DNA of 57,035 nucleotides from Actinomadura cremea (lineage in GTDB: Bacteria > Actinomycetota > Actinomycetes > Streptosporangiales > Streptosporangiaceae): the NCBI RefSeq assembly GCF_014648495.1, contig NZ_BMRF01000035.1, positions 1 through 57,035 on the forward strand, given 5' to 3'. Of this stretch, positions 30,831 to 40,546 are shown one piece after another; position 1 is the first letter of the stretch, and every line of letters begins with the position of its first letter. A program made the translations under genes and the position numbers. The notes under the pieces are model-generated. The model was not told the origin of the DNA and made no database searches. It saw only the letters and a program-made list of their open reading frames with translations.

Positions 30831-32444
30831 ATGACCGGACCCGAGATCGGCACGCGCGCCGACGTCGCGGGCGAGGCGTTCAAGGCCAACGCCGCCCACA
30901 ACGAGGCGCTGGTCGCCGAGCTGCGCGAACGCGTGGACCGGGCCGGGCGCGGCGGCCCCGAGCGGGCCCGCGAACGGCACGTCGCACGCGGCAAGCTCCT
31001 CCCCCGCGACCGGGTCGACACGCTCCTGGACCCCGGTTCGCCATTCCTCGAACTGTCGCCGCTGGCCGCGGACGGCATGTACGACGGCGAGGCGCCGGGC
31101 GCGGGGATCATCACCGGCATCGGGCGCGTGTCCGGGCGCGAGTGCGTGATCGTCGCCAACGACGCCACCGTGAAGGGCGGCACGTACTACCCGGTCACGG
31201 TCAAGAAGCACCTGCGGGCGCAGGAGGTGGCCCTGCACAACCGCCTTCCGTGCGTCTACCTGGTCGACTCCGGCGGCGCGTTCCTGCCCCGCCAGGACGA
31301 GGTGTTCCCCGACCGCGAGCATTTCGGGCGGATCTTCTACAACCAGGCGACGATGTCGGAACGCGGCATCGCGCAGATCGCGGCCGTCATGGGGTCGTGC
31401 ACGGCGGGCGGCGCCTACGTGCCCGCGATGAGCGACGAGGCCGTGATCGTCCGCGGCCAGGGGACGATCTTCCTGGGCGGCCCGCCGCTGGTGAAGGCCG
31501 CGACGGGCGAGGTCGTGACGGCCGAGGAGCTCGGCGGCGGCGAGCTGCACTCCCGCACCTCCGGCGTCACCGACCACCTCGCCGAGGACGACGCCCACGC
31601 GCTGCGGATCGTCCGCGACATCGCCGGAACGCTCGGCCCGCGCGAGCCCCGGCCCTGGGACGTCGCACCGTCCGAGGAGCCCGCCGTGGACCCGTCCGAG
31701 CTGTACGGGGTCGTCCCGCCGGACGCCCGCACGCCCTACGACGTCCGCGAGGTCATCGCCCGGATCGTGGACGGCAGCCGCTTCCAGGAGTTCAAGAAGG
31801 AGTACGGGACGACGCTCGTCACCGGCTTCGCGCGCGTCCACGGGCACCCCGTCGGGATCGTCGCCAACAACGGCATCCTGTTCGGCGAGTCGGCGCAGAA
31901 GGGCGCGCACTTCATCGAGCTGTGCGACCGCCGCAGCGTCCCGCTGGTGTTCCTGCAGAACATCACCGGGTTCATGGTCGGCCGCGAGTACGAGGCGAGC
32001 GGCATCGCCAAGCACGGCGCGAAGATGGTGACGGCCGTGGCGTGCGCGCGCGTCCCCAAGTTCACGGTCGTGATCGGCGGCTCGTTCGGCGCGGGCAACT
32101 ACGCCATGTGCGGCCGGGCCTACTCCCCCCGGTTCCTGTGGATGTGGCCGAACGCCCGCATCTCGGTCATGGGCGGCGAGCAGGCCGCGAGCGTCCTGGC
32201 GACCGTCCGCCGCGACCAGATGGAGGCGCGCGGCGAGGACTGGCCCGCCGAGGACGAGGAGGGGTTCAAGGCGCCGATCCGCGAGCAGTACGAGGACCAG
32301 GGGAATCCGTACTACTCCACGGCGCGGCTGTGGGACGACGGGGTCATCGACCCGCGCGACACCCGGCGGGTGCTCGGACTCGGGCTGTCGGTCGCGGCGA
32401 ACGCACCGCTGGAGCCGGTCGGCTACGGCGTCTTCCGGATGTGA
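30831..32444 (+). CDS. accD1: Acyl-CoA carboxylase carboxyltransferase (beta) subunit, methylcrotonyl-type
   Basis: This 537-residue carboxyltransferase has the family stretches [66 protein letters not shown] and [27 protein letters not shown], and the late [26 protein letters not shown]. These match the 3-methylcrotonyl-CoA carboxylase beta group (AccD1). It transfers carboxyl from biotin to an acyl-CoA. It is followed after 7 bases by the biotin carboxylase subunit and then HMG-CoA lyase, so leucine degradation is the likely pathway. Confidence 0.93.
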   Translation: MTGPEIGTRADVAGEAFKANAAHNEALVAELRERVDRAGRGGPERARERHVARGKLLPRDRVDTLLDPGSPFLELSPLAADGMYDGEAPGAGIITGIGRVSGRECVIVANDATVKGGTYYPVTVKKHLRAQEVALHNRLPCVYLVDSGGAFLPRQDEVFPDREHFGRIFYNQATMSERGIAQIAAVMGSCTAGGAYVPAMSDEAVIVRGQGTIFLGGPPLVKAATGEVVTAEELGGGELHSRTSGVTDHLAEDDAHALRIVRDIAGTLGPREPRPWDVAPSEEPAVDPSELYGVVPPDARTPYDVREVIARIVDGSRFQEFKKEYGTTLVTGFARVHGHPVGIVANNGILFGESAQKGAHFIELCDRRSVPLVFLQNITGFMVGREYEASGIAKHGAKMVTAVACARVPKFTVVIGGSFGAGNYAMCGRAYSPRFLWMWPNARISVMGGEQAASVLATVRRDQMEARGEDWPAEDEEGFKAPIREQYEDQGNPYYSTARLWDDGVIDPRDTRRVLGLGLSVAANAPLEPVGYGVFRM

Positions 32445-32451
32445 GGGTCTG

Positions 32452-34383
32452 ATGTTCGACAGCGTCCTGGTCGCCAACCGGGGTGAGATCGCCGTCCGCG
32501 TGTTCCGCACCCTGCGGCGGCTCGGGGTGCGCTCGGTGGCCGTCCACACGACGGCCGACGCGGGCGCCCTGCACGTGCGCGAAGCGGACGAGGCCCTGCT
32601 CGTCCCGTCCTACCTGGACATCGACGCGGTGCTCGGCGCGGCCCGCGCGTCGGGCGCGCGGGCCGTCCACCCGGGGTACGGGTTCCTGGCGGAGAACACC
32701 GCGTTCGCGCGGGCCTGCGGCGACGCGGGCCTGGTGTTCATCGGCCCGCCCGCCGCCGCCATCGAGGCGATGGGCGACAAGATCCGCGCGAAGCGGACGG
32801 TCGCGGCGGCCGGGGTCCCGGTCGTCCCCGGACGGGACGAGGCGGGCCTCTCCGACGGCGAACTGCGGGAGGCGGCACTCGACGTGGGCCTGCCGGTGCT
32901 GCTCAAGCCGTCGGCGGGCGGCGGCGGCAAGGGCATGCGCCTGGTGCGGGACGCGGCCGACCTGCCGGACGCGATCGCGTCCGCCCGGCGCGAGGCGCGC
33001 GGCTCGTTCGGCGACGACACGATCCTCGTCGAGCGGTTCGTCGAGAACCCCCGGCACATCGAGATCCAGGTGTTCGCGGACGCCCACGGCAACGCCGTCC
33101 ACCTGGGCGAGCGCGAGTGCAGCCTGCAGCGGCGGCACCAGAAGATCGTCGAGGAGGCGCCGTCGCCCCTGCTGGACGCGGCGGCCCGCGAGCGGATGGG
33201 CGCGGCCGCCGTCGCCGCCGCGCAGGCCGTCGGGTACACCGGCGCCGGGACGGTCGAGTACATCGTGTCGGCCGACCGCCCCGACGAGTTCTTCTTCATG
33301 GAGATGAACACCCGGCTCCAGGTCGAGCACCCCGTGACCGAACTCGTCACCGGCCTCGACCTGGTCGAACTCCAGCTCCGCGTCGCGGCCGGCGAGCCGC
33401 TGCCGTTCGCGCAGGGCGACGTCCGCCTCGACGGGCACGCCATCGAGGCCCGCGTCTACGCCGAGGACCCGGCGCGCGGCTTCCTGCCGACCGGCGGACG
33501 CGTCCTGGCCCTGGACGAACCGGACGTGCGGGTCGACTCCGGGCTCGACGTCGGCACCGAGGTCGGCGGCTCCTACGACCCGATGCTCGCGAAGGTGATC
33601 GTCCGCGGCGCCGACCGGGCCGAGGCCCTGCACCGCCTCGACCGGGCGCTCGCCGCGTACACGCTCCTCGGCGTCCCGACGAACGTCGCGTTCCTGCGCG
33701 CGCTGCTGCGGCACCCGGACGTCGCGTCCGGCGACATCGACACCGGCCTGGTGGAGCGCGCCCTCGACGAACTGGTCGGCGACGCGTCCGTCCCGCCCGA
33801 GGTGCTCGCCGCCGCCGCGCTGGAACGGATGCACGCCCTCGAATCGGGCGACGATCCGTGGACGATCCCGGACGGCTGGCGTCCCGGCGCGCACGCCTGG
33901 ACGCGCTGGATCATCACGCCCGCGGGCGGCGGGCCCGTCGAGGTCCGGGTGCAGGGCCGCGCGTCGTCCGCGCGGGTCCGCGTCGGGGACGGCGAGCCCG
34001 TCGAGGCGTCCCTGCACGGCACGACCCTCGCCTACGCGGGCCGGACGGTCACGTTCGCCGCCGTCCGCGACGGCGACACGCTGTGGCTCGGCCGCGAGGG
34101 ACGCGCATGGGCGCTCGGCGAGCACGTCGCCGCCGAGGCGGGCGCGGCGGCGGCCGGAGCCGGGGACGGCGTGCTGCGCAGCCCCATGCCCGGGACCGTC
34201 CTGGCCGTCAAGGCGGCCGAGGGCGACCGCGTCGCGGAGGGGCAGGCGCTCGTGGTCGTCGAGGCGATGAAGATGGAGCACACCGTCACCGCGCCCCTCG
34301 CGGGCGTCGTGGCGAAGCTGCCGGTCCGCGCCGGCGCCCAGGTCGCCCTGGACGCGGTGCTGGCCGTGATCGAGGGGGAATGA
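32452..34383 (+). CDS. accA1: Acyl-CoA carboxylase biotin carboxylase/BCCP (alpha) subunit
   Basis: This 643-residue protein has the biotin carboxylase N-domain ([23 protein letters not shown]), the ATP-grasp [23 protein letters not shown], and a C-terminal biotinyl domain with EAMKMEH (Lys about 607). It loads CO2 from bicarbonate onto its biotin and serves the AccD1 subunit. Size and order match the alpha subunit of methylcrotonyl-CoA carboxylase. Its stop overlaps one possible start of the HMG-CoA lyase gene. Confidence 0.93.
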   Translation: MFDSVLVANRGEIAVRVFRTLRRLGVRSVAVHTTADAGALHVREADEALLVPSYLDIDAVLGAARASGARAVHPGYGFLAENTAFARACGDAGLVFIGPPAAAIEAMGDKIRAKRTVAAAGVPVVPGRDEAGLSDGELREAALDVGLPVLLKPSAGGGGKGMRLVRDAADLPDAIASARREARGSFGDDTILVERFVENPRHIEIQVFADAHGNAVHLGERECSLQRRHQKIVEEAPSPLLDAAARERMGAAAVAAAQAVGYTGAGTVEYIVSADRPDEFFFMEMNTRLQVEHPVTELVTGLDLVELQLRVAAGEPLPFAQGDVRLDGHAIEARVYAEDPARGFLPTGGRVLALDEPDVRVDSGLDVGTEVGGSYDPMLAKVIVRGADRAEALHRLDRALAAYTLLGVPTNVAFLRALLRHPDVASGDIDTGLVERALDELVGDASVPPEVLAAAALERMHALESGDDPWTIPDGWRPGAHAWTRWIITPAGGGPVEVRVQGRASSARVRVGDGEPVEASLHGTTLAYAGRTVTFAAVRDGDTLWLGREGRAWALGEHVAAEAGAAAAGAGDGVLRSPMPGTVLAVKAAEGDRVAEGQALVVVEAMKMEHTVTAPLAGVVAKLPVRAGAQVALDAVLAVIEGE

Positions 34384-34385
34384 CG

Positions 34386-35312
34386 ATGCGCACACCGCTG
34401 CCGGGGCTGCCCGAGCGGGTCTCGATCTACGAGGTCGGGCCCCGGGACGGCCTGCAGAACGAGAAGGCGATCGTGCCGTCGCCGGTCAAGGCCGAGTTCG
34501 TCACCCGGCTCGCGGACGCGGGACTTCGCACGATCGAGACGACCAGCTTCGTCCATCCCAAGTGGGTGCCGCAGCTCGCGGACGCCGAAGAGCTGCTGGG
34601 CGTCCTGCCCCGTTCGCCCGACCTGCGGTACCCCGTCCTCGTCCCGAACGAGCGGGGCCTGGACCGGGCGCTCGCCAACGGCGTCACCGAGGTCGCCGTC
34701 TTCGGGAGCGCCACCGAGTCGTTCGCCCGGCGCAACCTGAACCGGAGCGTGGACGAGTCCATCGAGATGTTCGCGCCCGTCGTCGAGCGGGCGCGCGCGC
34801 AGGGACTGTGGGTGCGGGCCTACGTGTCGATGGCGTTCGGCGACCCGTGGGAGGGCGACGTCCCGATCGAGCAGGTCGTCTCCGTCGCGGAACGGCTGAT
34901 GGAGCTCGGCTGCTCGCAGCTCAGCATCGGCGACACCATCGGCGTCGGAACCGCCGGCCACGTCACCGCGCTGATCGAGGCGATGGCCGCCGCCGGGATC
35001 GGCACCGACCGGCTCGCCGTCCACTTCCACGACACCTACGGGCAGGCCCTCGCCAACACCCTCGCGGCGCTCCGCGCCGGTATCACGGTCGTGGACGCGT
35101 CCACGGGCGGCATCGGCGGCTGCCCGTACGCCGAGAGCGCGACCGGCAACCTCGCCACCGAGGACCTCGTGTGGATGCTGAACGGCCTCGGCGTCGACAC
35201 CGGCGTCGACCTGGGCAAGCTCGTCGAGACCAGCCGGTGGATGGCCGAGCGGCTCGGCCGGCCGAGCCCGTCCCGCGTCGTGCAGGCCCTGTCCCCCGAA
35301 ACGGAGCGATGA
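34386..35312 (+). CDS. Hydroxymethylglutaryl-CoA lyase
   Basis: This protein of about 308 residues has the lyase N-terminus VSIYEVGPRDGLQNEK, ETTSFVHPKWVPQLADAEE, HFHDTYGQALANTLAAL with metal histidines, and the signature GGIGGCPYAESATGN with the catalytic Cys. It splits HMG-CoA into acetoacetate and acetyl-CoA, the last step of leucine degradation. A GAGGGGG eight bases upstream favours the second ATG (34386). The first ATG (34380) overlaps the accA1 stop but would have the ribosome site too close. Confidence 0.93.
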   Translation: MRTPLPGLPERVSIYEVGPRDGLQNEKAIVPSPVKAEFVTRLADAGLRTIETTSFVHPKWVPQLADAEELLGVLPRSPDLRYPVLVPNERGLDRALANGVTEVAVFGSATESFARRNLNRSVDESIEMFAPVVERARAQGLWVRAYVSMAFGDPWEGDVPIEQVVSVAERLMELGCSQLSIGDTIGVGTAGHVTALIEAMAAAGIGTDRLAVHFHDTYGQALANTLAALRAGITVVDASTGGIGGCPYAESATGNLATEDLVWMLNGLGVDTGVDLGKLVETSRWMAERLGRPSPSRVVQALSPETER

Positions 35313-36460
35313 TGATCAACTTCAACCTGAGCGACGAGCAGGAGGAGCTGCGGAGCACGGTCGAGCGGTTCGCCCGCGAGACCGTCGCCCCGGTGATCGG
35401 CGACCTGTACGAGCGCGGCGAGTTCCCGTACGAGATCGTCGCCGCGATGGGGAAGATGGGGCTGTTCGGCCTGCCGTTCCCCGAGGAGCACGGCGGCATG
35501 GGCGGCGACTACTTCGCGCTCTGCCTCGCCCTCGAGGAGCTCGCGCGCGTCGACTCGTCCGTCGCCATCACCCTCGAGGCGGGCGTCTCGCTGGGCGCGA
35601 TGCCGATCTACCGGTTCGGTTCCGACGCGCAGAAGGCCCGATGGCTGCCGCGGCTGACCTCGGGTGAGAACCTCGCGGGCTTCGGCCTGACCGAGCCGGG
35701 CGGCGGCTCGGACGTCCCGGGCGGCATGCGCACCACGGCCCGTCTCGACGGCGACTCCTGGGTGGTCAACGGCTCGAAGTCGTTCATCACGAACTCGGGC
35801 ACCGACATCACCGCGTTCGTCACGGTCACGGCGTTCACCGGCGAGGACGAGATCTCCACGATCATCGTCCCGAACGGCACCCCGGGCTTCACCGTCGGGC
35901 GCAAGTACTCGAAGGTCGGCTGGTCGGCGTCCGACACCCGCGAGCTGTCCTTCGACGACGTCCGCGTCCCGGCCGAGAACCTCGTCGGCGAACGCGGCCG
36001 GGGCTACGCGCAGTTCCTCCGCATTCTGGACGAGGGCCGCATCGCCATCGCGGCGCTGTCGGTCGGCCTCGCGCAGGGCTGCGTGGACGAGTGCCTGCGC
36101 TACGTCCGCGAGCGCGAGGCGTTCGGCAAGGAGATCGGCCGCTACCAGGCGATCCAGTTCAAGATCGCCGACATGGAGACGCGCGCCCACACCGCCCGGC
36201 TGGCCTACTACGCGGCCGCCGCCCGGCTCCTGGCGGGCGAGCCGTTCAAGAAGGAGGCGGCGATCGCCAAGCTCGTCGCGTCGAACGCCGCGATGGACAA
36301 CGCGCGCGAGGCCACGCAGATCTTCGGCGGCTACGGGTTCATGAACGAGTACGCCGTCGGCCGCTTCTACCGGGACGCGAAGATCCTCGAGGTCGGCGAG
36401 GGCACGTCCGAGGTCCAGCGCATGCTCATCGCCCGCGCCCTCGGCCTGCCTTCGGCCTAG
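35312..36460 (+). CDS. Acyl-CoA dehydrogenase of the leucine-type operon
   Basis: This 382-residue acyl-CoA dehydrogenase has GFGLTEPGGGSDVPGG, SKSFITNSGTDITAF, GWSASDTRELSFDDVRVP, YGFMNEYAVGRFYRDAKILEVGEGTSEVQR. The C-terminal GEGTSE keeps the Glu used by short/medium-chain and 2-methyl-branched dehydrogenases. Isovaleryl-CoA dehydrogenases have Gly there and use another Glu. So it may act on a 2-methyl-branched or straight short acyl-CoA rather than isovaleryl-CoA. The second of two adjacent ATGs is chosen because GGAG lies at better spacing. It ends the operon, overlapping the convergent WYL gene. Confidence 0.9.
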   Translation: MINFNLSDEQEELRSTVERFARETVAPVIGDLYERGEFPYEIVAAMGKMGLFGLPFPEEHGGMGGDYFALCLALEELARVDSSVAITLEAGVSLGAMPIYRFGSDAQKARWLPRLTSGENLAGFGLTEPGGGSDVPGGMRTTARLDGDSWVVNGSKSFITNSGTDITAFVTVTAFTGEDEISTIIVPNGTPGFTVGRKYSKVGWSASDTRELSFDDVRVPAENLVGERGRGYAQFLRILDEGRIAIAALSVGLAQGCVDECLRYVREREAFGKEIGRYQAIQFKIADMETRAHTARLAYYAAAARLLAGEPFKKEAAIAKLVASNAAMDNAREATQIFGGYGFMNEYAVGRFYRDAKILEVGEGTSEVQRMLIARALGLPSA

Positions 36461-37413
36461 GCCCGGCCGAACCGGCCTCCCCACTCGTGGAGCAGCTCGC
36501 GCAGTTCGGGCGGGCCGACGACGCGGAAGTCGGCGCCGACCACGCCCAGCGCCATCGCCGCCCAGTCCAGCGACTGGGCGGCCATGCGCACCCGGCAGCG
36601 TCCGGCGTCGATCTCCTCGGCCGTGCTCCACCGGCCGATCCGCGCCCGCACGACCGCGGCGGGCGCGTCGACCAGGGCTTCGACCGCGTGCGGGCGGGGC
36701 AGTTCGTCCAGCCCGGCGCGGACGAACTCGGCCGCGTCCGCCGCGGGCAGTTCGCGGGCGCGGAACCGGGCCCCCGTCCCCCGCGGCCCGTCCAGCCGGT
36801 CGATCCGGAAGCTGCGCCAGTCCTGCCGGTCGAGGTCGTAGGCGACCAGGTACCAGCGGCGGCCCAGGCAGACCAGCCGGTGCGGCTCCACGTGCCGGTC
36901 CGTCCGGCGGCCGTCGGCGGCGGTGTAGGCGAAGCGGAGCCGTTCGGCGTCCCGGCAGGCGAGCGCCGCCTCGGTGAGCACGCCCGGGTCGACGCCCGCC
37001 GCCCCGGCGCCGCCGTCCCACCCGACCGGCACGGTCATCGCGCGCAGCGCCTCGACCCGGCGCCGCAGCCGCGCCGGCATCACCTGCACGACCTTGGCCA
37101 GGACCCGCACCGAGGACTCGGCGACGCCCTCCACCGCGCCCTGCGCGGCGGCCTGCAGCCCGACGGCCAGGGCGACCGCCTCGTCGTCGTCGATCACCAG
37201 CGGCGGCAGCGCGGCGCCCGCCGCGAGCTGGTAGCCGCCGTCGACACCGCGCCGCGCCTCGACCGGATAGCCGAGCTCGCGCAGCCGGTCGACGTCCCGG
37301 CGCAGCGTCCGCCGCGAGACCCCCAGCCGGCCCGCCAGTTCGTCGCCCGGCCAGTACCGGTGGCTCTGCAGCAGGGACAGCAGCCGCAGGGTCCGCGAGC
37401 TCGTGTTCGCCAT
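36457..37413 (-). CDS. WYL-domain (HTH/DeoR-like) transcriptional regulator
   Basis: This 318-residue regulator has a winged helix at residues about 5-60 (RTLRLLSLLQSHRYWPGDELAGRLGVSRRTLRRDVDRLRELGYPV) and a WYL domain at about 150-220 (CLGRRWYLVAYDLDRQDWRSFRIDRLDG). It is of ordinary length. WYL regulators of this size often sit beside DinB or VOC genes, and here a DinB gene is divergent, with 92 bases between the starts. The DinB gene is its likely target; the signal is unknown. Confidence 0.92.
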   Translation of the reverse strand: MANTSSRTLRLLSLLQSHRYWPGDELAGRLGVSRRTLRRDVDRLRELGYPVEARRGVDGGYQLAAGAALPPLVIDDDEAVALAVGLQAAAQGAVEGVAESSVRVLAKVVQVMPARLRRRVEALRAMTVPVGWDGGAGAAGVDPGVLTEAALACRDAERLRFAYTAADGRRTDRHVEPHRLVCLGRRWYLVAYDLDRQDWRSFRIDRLDGPRGTGARFRARELPAADAAEFVRAGLDELPRPHAVEALVDAPAAVVRARIGRWSTAEEIDAGRCRVRMAAQSLDWAAMALGVVGADFRVVGPPELRELLHEWGGRFGRA

Positions 37414-37505
37414 ACCCGAATCATGCCCGCATTTAGGTCAAAAAGTGACCGCTGGGCCTCCTAACGTGGACACCGTCCGACGGAACACCACGGAAGGTGG
37501 AGATC

Positions 37506-38033
37506 ATGAACGCGACCGCGACCGTCACCGGTGAGCGCGCCGACCTGCTGGCGACGCTGGGCCAGGCCCGGCACTTCCTGCGCTTCACCGTTCGCGACCT
37601 CACCGACGAGCAGGCCAGGCAGCGGACGACCGCCAGCGAGCTGTGCCTCGGCGGCCTCGTCAAGCACGTCGCCCAGACCGAGCGGAGCTGGGCGAACTTC
37701 ATCATCGAGGGCCCGTCGGCGATGCCCGCGTTCGATTCCATGACCGAGGCCGACCTCGCCCGGTACACCGACGGGTTCCGGCTGCTTCCCGACGAGACGC
37801 TGGCCGGCGTCCTCGCCGACTACGACGAGGTGGCCCGCCGGACCGACGCGCTGGTCGCCTCGCTCCCCGACCTGGACGCCGCGCAGCCGCTTCCGAAGGC
37901 CCCGTGGTTCGAGCCCGGCGCGTCCTGGACGGCCCGCCGGGTGCTGCTGGGCGTCATCGCCGAGACCTCGCAGCACGCCGGCCACGCCGACATCATCCGC
38001 GAGTCCCTGGACGGCGCCAAGAGCATGGGCTGA
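37506..38033 (+). CDS. DinB-family (DUF664-type) protein
   Basis: This 175-residue protein has a DinB four-helix bundle: RADLLATLGQARHFLRFTVRDLTDEQARQR, LVKHVAQTERSW and IAETSQHAGHADIIRESLDG. Conserved His residues (in KHV and QHAGH) would bind a divalent metal. Such proteins include metal-dependent thiol transferases using mycothiol or bacillithiol, plausible in an actinobacterium. AAGGTGGAG supports the ATG over a GTG three codons upstream. Confidence 0.9.
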   Translation: MNATATVTGERADLLATLGQARHFLRFTVRDLTDEQARQRTTASELCLGGLVKHVAQTERSWANFIIEGPSAMPAFDSMTEADLARYTDGFRLLPDETLAGVLADYDEVARRTDALVASLPDLDAAQPLPKAPWFEPGASWTARRVLLGVIAETSQHAGHADIIRESLDGAKSMG

Positions 38034-38129
38034 CGGGAGGCCGCTCGCACGCTCCCGGACCTCCCGGTACCGTCGGGAAACGGTAGTTCGGCCGCGTCGC
38101 AGTCGGAGGTGGTCACGGTGCACCCAGCC

Positions 38130-38159
38130 CCGTGACGGCCCCATCCCGGGGCGTCACGG
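38130..38159. terminator. Hairpin terminator downstream of the DinB gene
   Basis: CCGTGAC(G)GCCCC pairs with GGGGCGTCACGG around a 5-base loop, with a single bulged G, giving a 12-bp stem. It lies 96 bases beyond the DinB stop and ahead of a convergent small gene. Confidence 0.55.
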
Positions 38160-38244
38160 AGCCGAAAGGTGACCGTATGTCACGCCATCGGCCGGCGGCC
38201 CGCGAGCCGCTCCCTGAGATGGGCCTGCGGGGATCTCGTCGAAC

Positions 38245-38535
38245 TCACAGCCCTCGCAGCGCCTCGTGCAGGTCGTCGCCGTAGGAGGCCCAGCAGAGCA
38301 TCGAACCGTCCTCGTTGACGCTTCCCATGAGCCACTCCCCCTGGACGTTCACGAGGCAGAGTTCGTCGAAGGTCATCACGAGTTCGATCGTGCCGGTTCC
38401 CACGGGCACATCGGCTCGCCCCTCGACCTCCCGGACGTCGAGGGCCGCGACGTCCTCGGCGGCGAGGACCGCGGCGCGGGCGCAGCCCGACACCTCGCGG
38501 ACCCGCTCGATCGTCCATCCGGGTGGAAGAGGCAT
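38245..38535 (-). CDS. Small hypothetical protein
   Basis: This 96-residue frame starts MPLPPGWTIERVREVSGCARAA, with a middle TIELVMTFDELCLVNVQGEWLMGSVNEDGSMLCWASYGDDLHEAL. The alternating hydrophobic beta pattern and the Trp/Tyr content look like a real protein rather than a GC-rich shadow. I do not recognise the family. No ribosome site is seen before the ATG, so it may be leaderless. It stands alone between the DinB and transporter genes. Confidence 0.6.
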   Translation of the reverse strand: MPLPPGWTIERVREVSGCARAAVLAAEDVAALDVREVEGRADVPVGTGTIELVMTFDELCLVNVQGEWLMGSVNEDGSMLCWASYGDDLHEALRGL

Positions 38536-38929
38536 GGCGTGAGGCTACGGCGTGCGCGCCGGTGCCCTCAGGGGCGGGCCTCCAGGACGCCGAAGGACCC
38601 GTCGCCCTCCAGGCCGATGAGTTTCGCGGACGGGACGAGTCGGTGTCGGGGCACGGTCGGTTCGAGGTGAACGCGGAGGTGAGGGATAGGATGTCGCGTC
38701 CGTCACATTCCGTTGACCTCGATTTCGGTCGAGGTCCGGGACCGGAACGCGGGGAGCAGCGCAGACCCGGCCAGATTGTCGGACCAGGCCGGAATACTCC
38801 CGAGGTCGGGCGGGTTTAACCGTTCGCGAAAGTGTCAGTCTCTGCAGTATTTTGCTGCGGTATCCCCCTATCAACGATTCCCGGCCCCTGCGTGCCCGCG
38901 TGCGCGGGCCTCGACGATTGGAAGGTAAG
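38536..38929. other. 394-base intergenic region before the DHA2 transporter
   Basis: No gene is seen. The region contains an 8-bp perfect stem GACCTCGA-TTTCGG-TCGAGGTC (38715-38736) and, nearer the transporter, an AT-richer stretch including GCAG-TATTTTG-CTGC. Promoter and regulatory sites of both the small minus-strand gene and the transporter must lie here. The hairpin could be a leader element for the transporter mRNA. Confidence 0.5.
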
Positions 38930-40489
38930 TTGACCGCTCCCGCGTCTCCCAAGGCGGCGGACGGCCCGCTGGAGGCTCCGGAACCCGGAGGCCTCGACCG
39001 CGGCGTGCTCGCGGTGGCCAGTGTCGTGGTGCTCGGCGCGATCATGTCCATCCTTGACGTGACCGTCGTCAACGTCGCCCTCAACACGCTCACCGAGGAG
39101 TTCAACACCTCGCTCGCGACCATGCAGTGGGTCGCGACGGGTTACACGCTCGCGCTGGCCACCGTGATCCCGATCACGGGATGGGCGTCGGCGAGGTTCG
39201 GCACCAAGCGTCTCTACATGATCTCGATCGCGCTGTTCGTGATCGGCTCGATGCTGGCCGGCATCGCGTGGTCGGCGGAGTCGCTGATCGCCTTCCGCGT
39301 CCTGCAGGGCCTCGGCGGCGGCATGATCATGCCCGCCGGCATGACGATCATGACCCAGGCGGCGGGCCCGCAGCGGGTCGGCCAGGTGATGAGCATCGTC
39401 GGCATCCCGATGCTGCTCGGCCCCATCCTCGGCCCGATCCTCGGCGGCTACCTCGTCGACGACGTGTCGTGGCGCTGGATCTTCTTCATCAACCTGCCCA
39501 TCGGGATCGTGTCGCTGATCCTGGCGGCCCGGATCCTGAAGCCCGACACCCCGAAGCCCGCCGAGCGCCTCGACCTCATCGGGCTGCTGCTGCTCTCCCC
39601 CGGTCTCGCGCTGCTGATCTACGGTCTGGCGAAGGGCGGCGAGCTGAGCGACTTCCTCGCGACCGAGGCGCTGCCGTTCACGCTGGCCGGTGCGGTGCTC
39701 GTCCTCGGATTCGTGGCCCGCGCGCTGACCGCCGCGAACCCGCTGATCGACCTGCGGCTGCTCAAGCGGCGCTCGGTGGCCGCCGCGTCCGGGACGATGG
39801 TGCTGTTCGCCGTCGCGTTCATGGGCGCCATGCTGCTGATGCCGCTGTACTACCAGGTGGTGCGCGGTGAGGCCGCCATGGCCTCCGGCCTGCTGCTGGC
39901 GCCGCAGGGCATCGGCGCGATGTTCACGATGCCGATCGGCGGGCGGCTCACCGACAAGATCGGCCCCGGACGGGTCGTCCTGGGCGGTCTCACGATCGTG
40001 ATCCTGTCGCTCGGCGGATTCGCCTTCCAGGTCGAGGCGGACACCTCCTACTGGGCGCTCGGCGGGACGCTGTTCGCGATGGGCCTCGGCATGGGCATGA
40101 CGATGATGCCGACCATGGCCGCGGCCATCCAGCCGCTCACGCACGACGAGGTGCCGCGCGCGAGCACGATGCTGAACATCATCCAGCAGGTGGCGGCGTC
40201 CGTCGGCACGGCGATGATGTCGGTGCTGCTGGCCCGCCAGCTCACCTCGAAGCTGCCGCCCACGCCGGGCGGGGAGGCCGGCGGGGGCGGCGAGGCCGGG
40301 CTGGGGTCCATGGGCGACATGCCCCCGGAGATCCTCGCCAAGCTCGTCGGCCCCATGGCGGACGCGTTCCAGAACACGTTCTGGTGGGCGACGGGGCTGC
40401 TGGTGCTGGCGTTCCTGCCGGCACTGGTGCTGCCGCGCCGCAAGCCCGACAACCCCTCGGCGGCCGACGCGCCGATGCCGATGCACTGA
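38930..40489 (+). CDS. DHA2-family (EmrB/QacA) MFS transporter
   Basis: This 519-residue protein has 14 predicted membrane helices and family motifs: LDVTVVNVALNTL in helix 1, QWVATGYTLALATVIPITGWASARFGTKRLY with motif A, RVLQGLGGGMIMPAGM, and GPILGPILGGYLVDDVSWRWIFFINLPIG (motif C-like). It would export drugs or other amphipathic compounds by proton antiport. A TTG start is chosen because GGAAGG lies five bases before it and the protein begins shortly before helix 1. Gly-rich residues near 450 form an extracytoplasmic loop. Confidence 0.93.
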   Translation: MTAPASPKAADGPLEAPEPGGLDRGVLAVASVVVLGAIMSILDVTVVNVALNTLTEEFNTSLATMQWVATGYTLALATVIPITGWASARFGTKRLYMISIALFVIGSMLAGIAWSAESLIAFRVLQGLGGGMIMPAGMTIMTQAAGPQRVGQVMSIVGIPMLLGPILGPILGGYLVDDVSWRWIFFINLPIGIVSLILAARILKPDTPKPAERLDLIGLLLLSPGLALLIYGLAKGGELSDFLATEALPFTLAGAVLVLGFVARALTAANPLIDLRLLKRRSVAAASGTMVLFAVAFMGAMLLMPLYYQVVRGEAAMASGLLLAPQGIGAMFTMPIGGRLTDKIGPGRVVLGGLTIVILSLGGFAFQVEADTSYWALGGTLFAMGLGMGMTMMPTMAAAIQPLTHDEVPRASTMLNIIQQVAASVGTAMMSVLLARQLTSKLPPTPGGEAGGGGEAGLGSMGDMPPEILAKLVGPMADAFQNTFWWATGLLVLAFLPALVLPRRKPDNPSAADAPMPMH

Positions 40490-40503
40490 TCGCCGAACGG
40501 CCG

Positions 40504-40539
40504 CGAGCCCCGGTCCGGGACGTCCCGGACCGGGGCTCG
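40504..40539. terminator. 17-bp perfect hairpin, bidirectional terminator
   Basis: CGAGCCCCGGTCCGGGA pairs perfectly with TCCCGGACCGGGGCTCG around a CG loop. It stands between the convergent transporter and acyl-CoA synthetase genes, 15 and 8 bases from their stops. Confidence 0.85.
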
Positions 40540-40546
40540 TCCCGTC

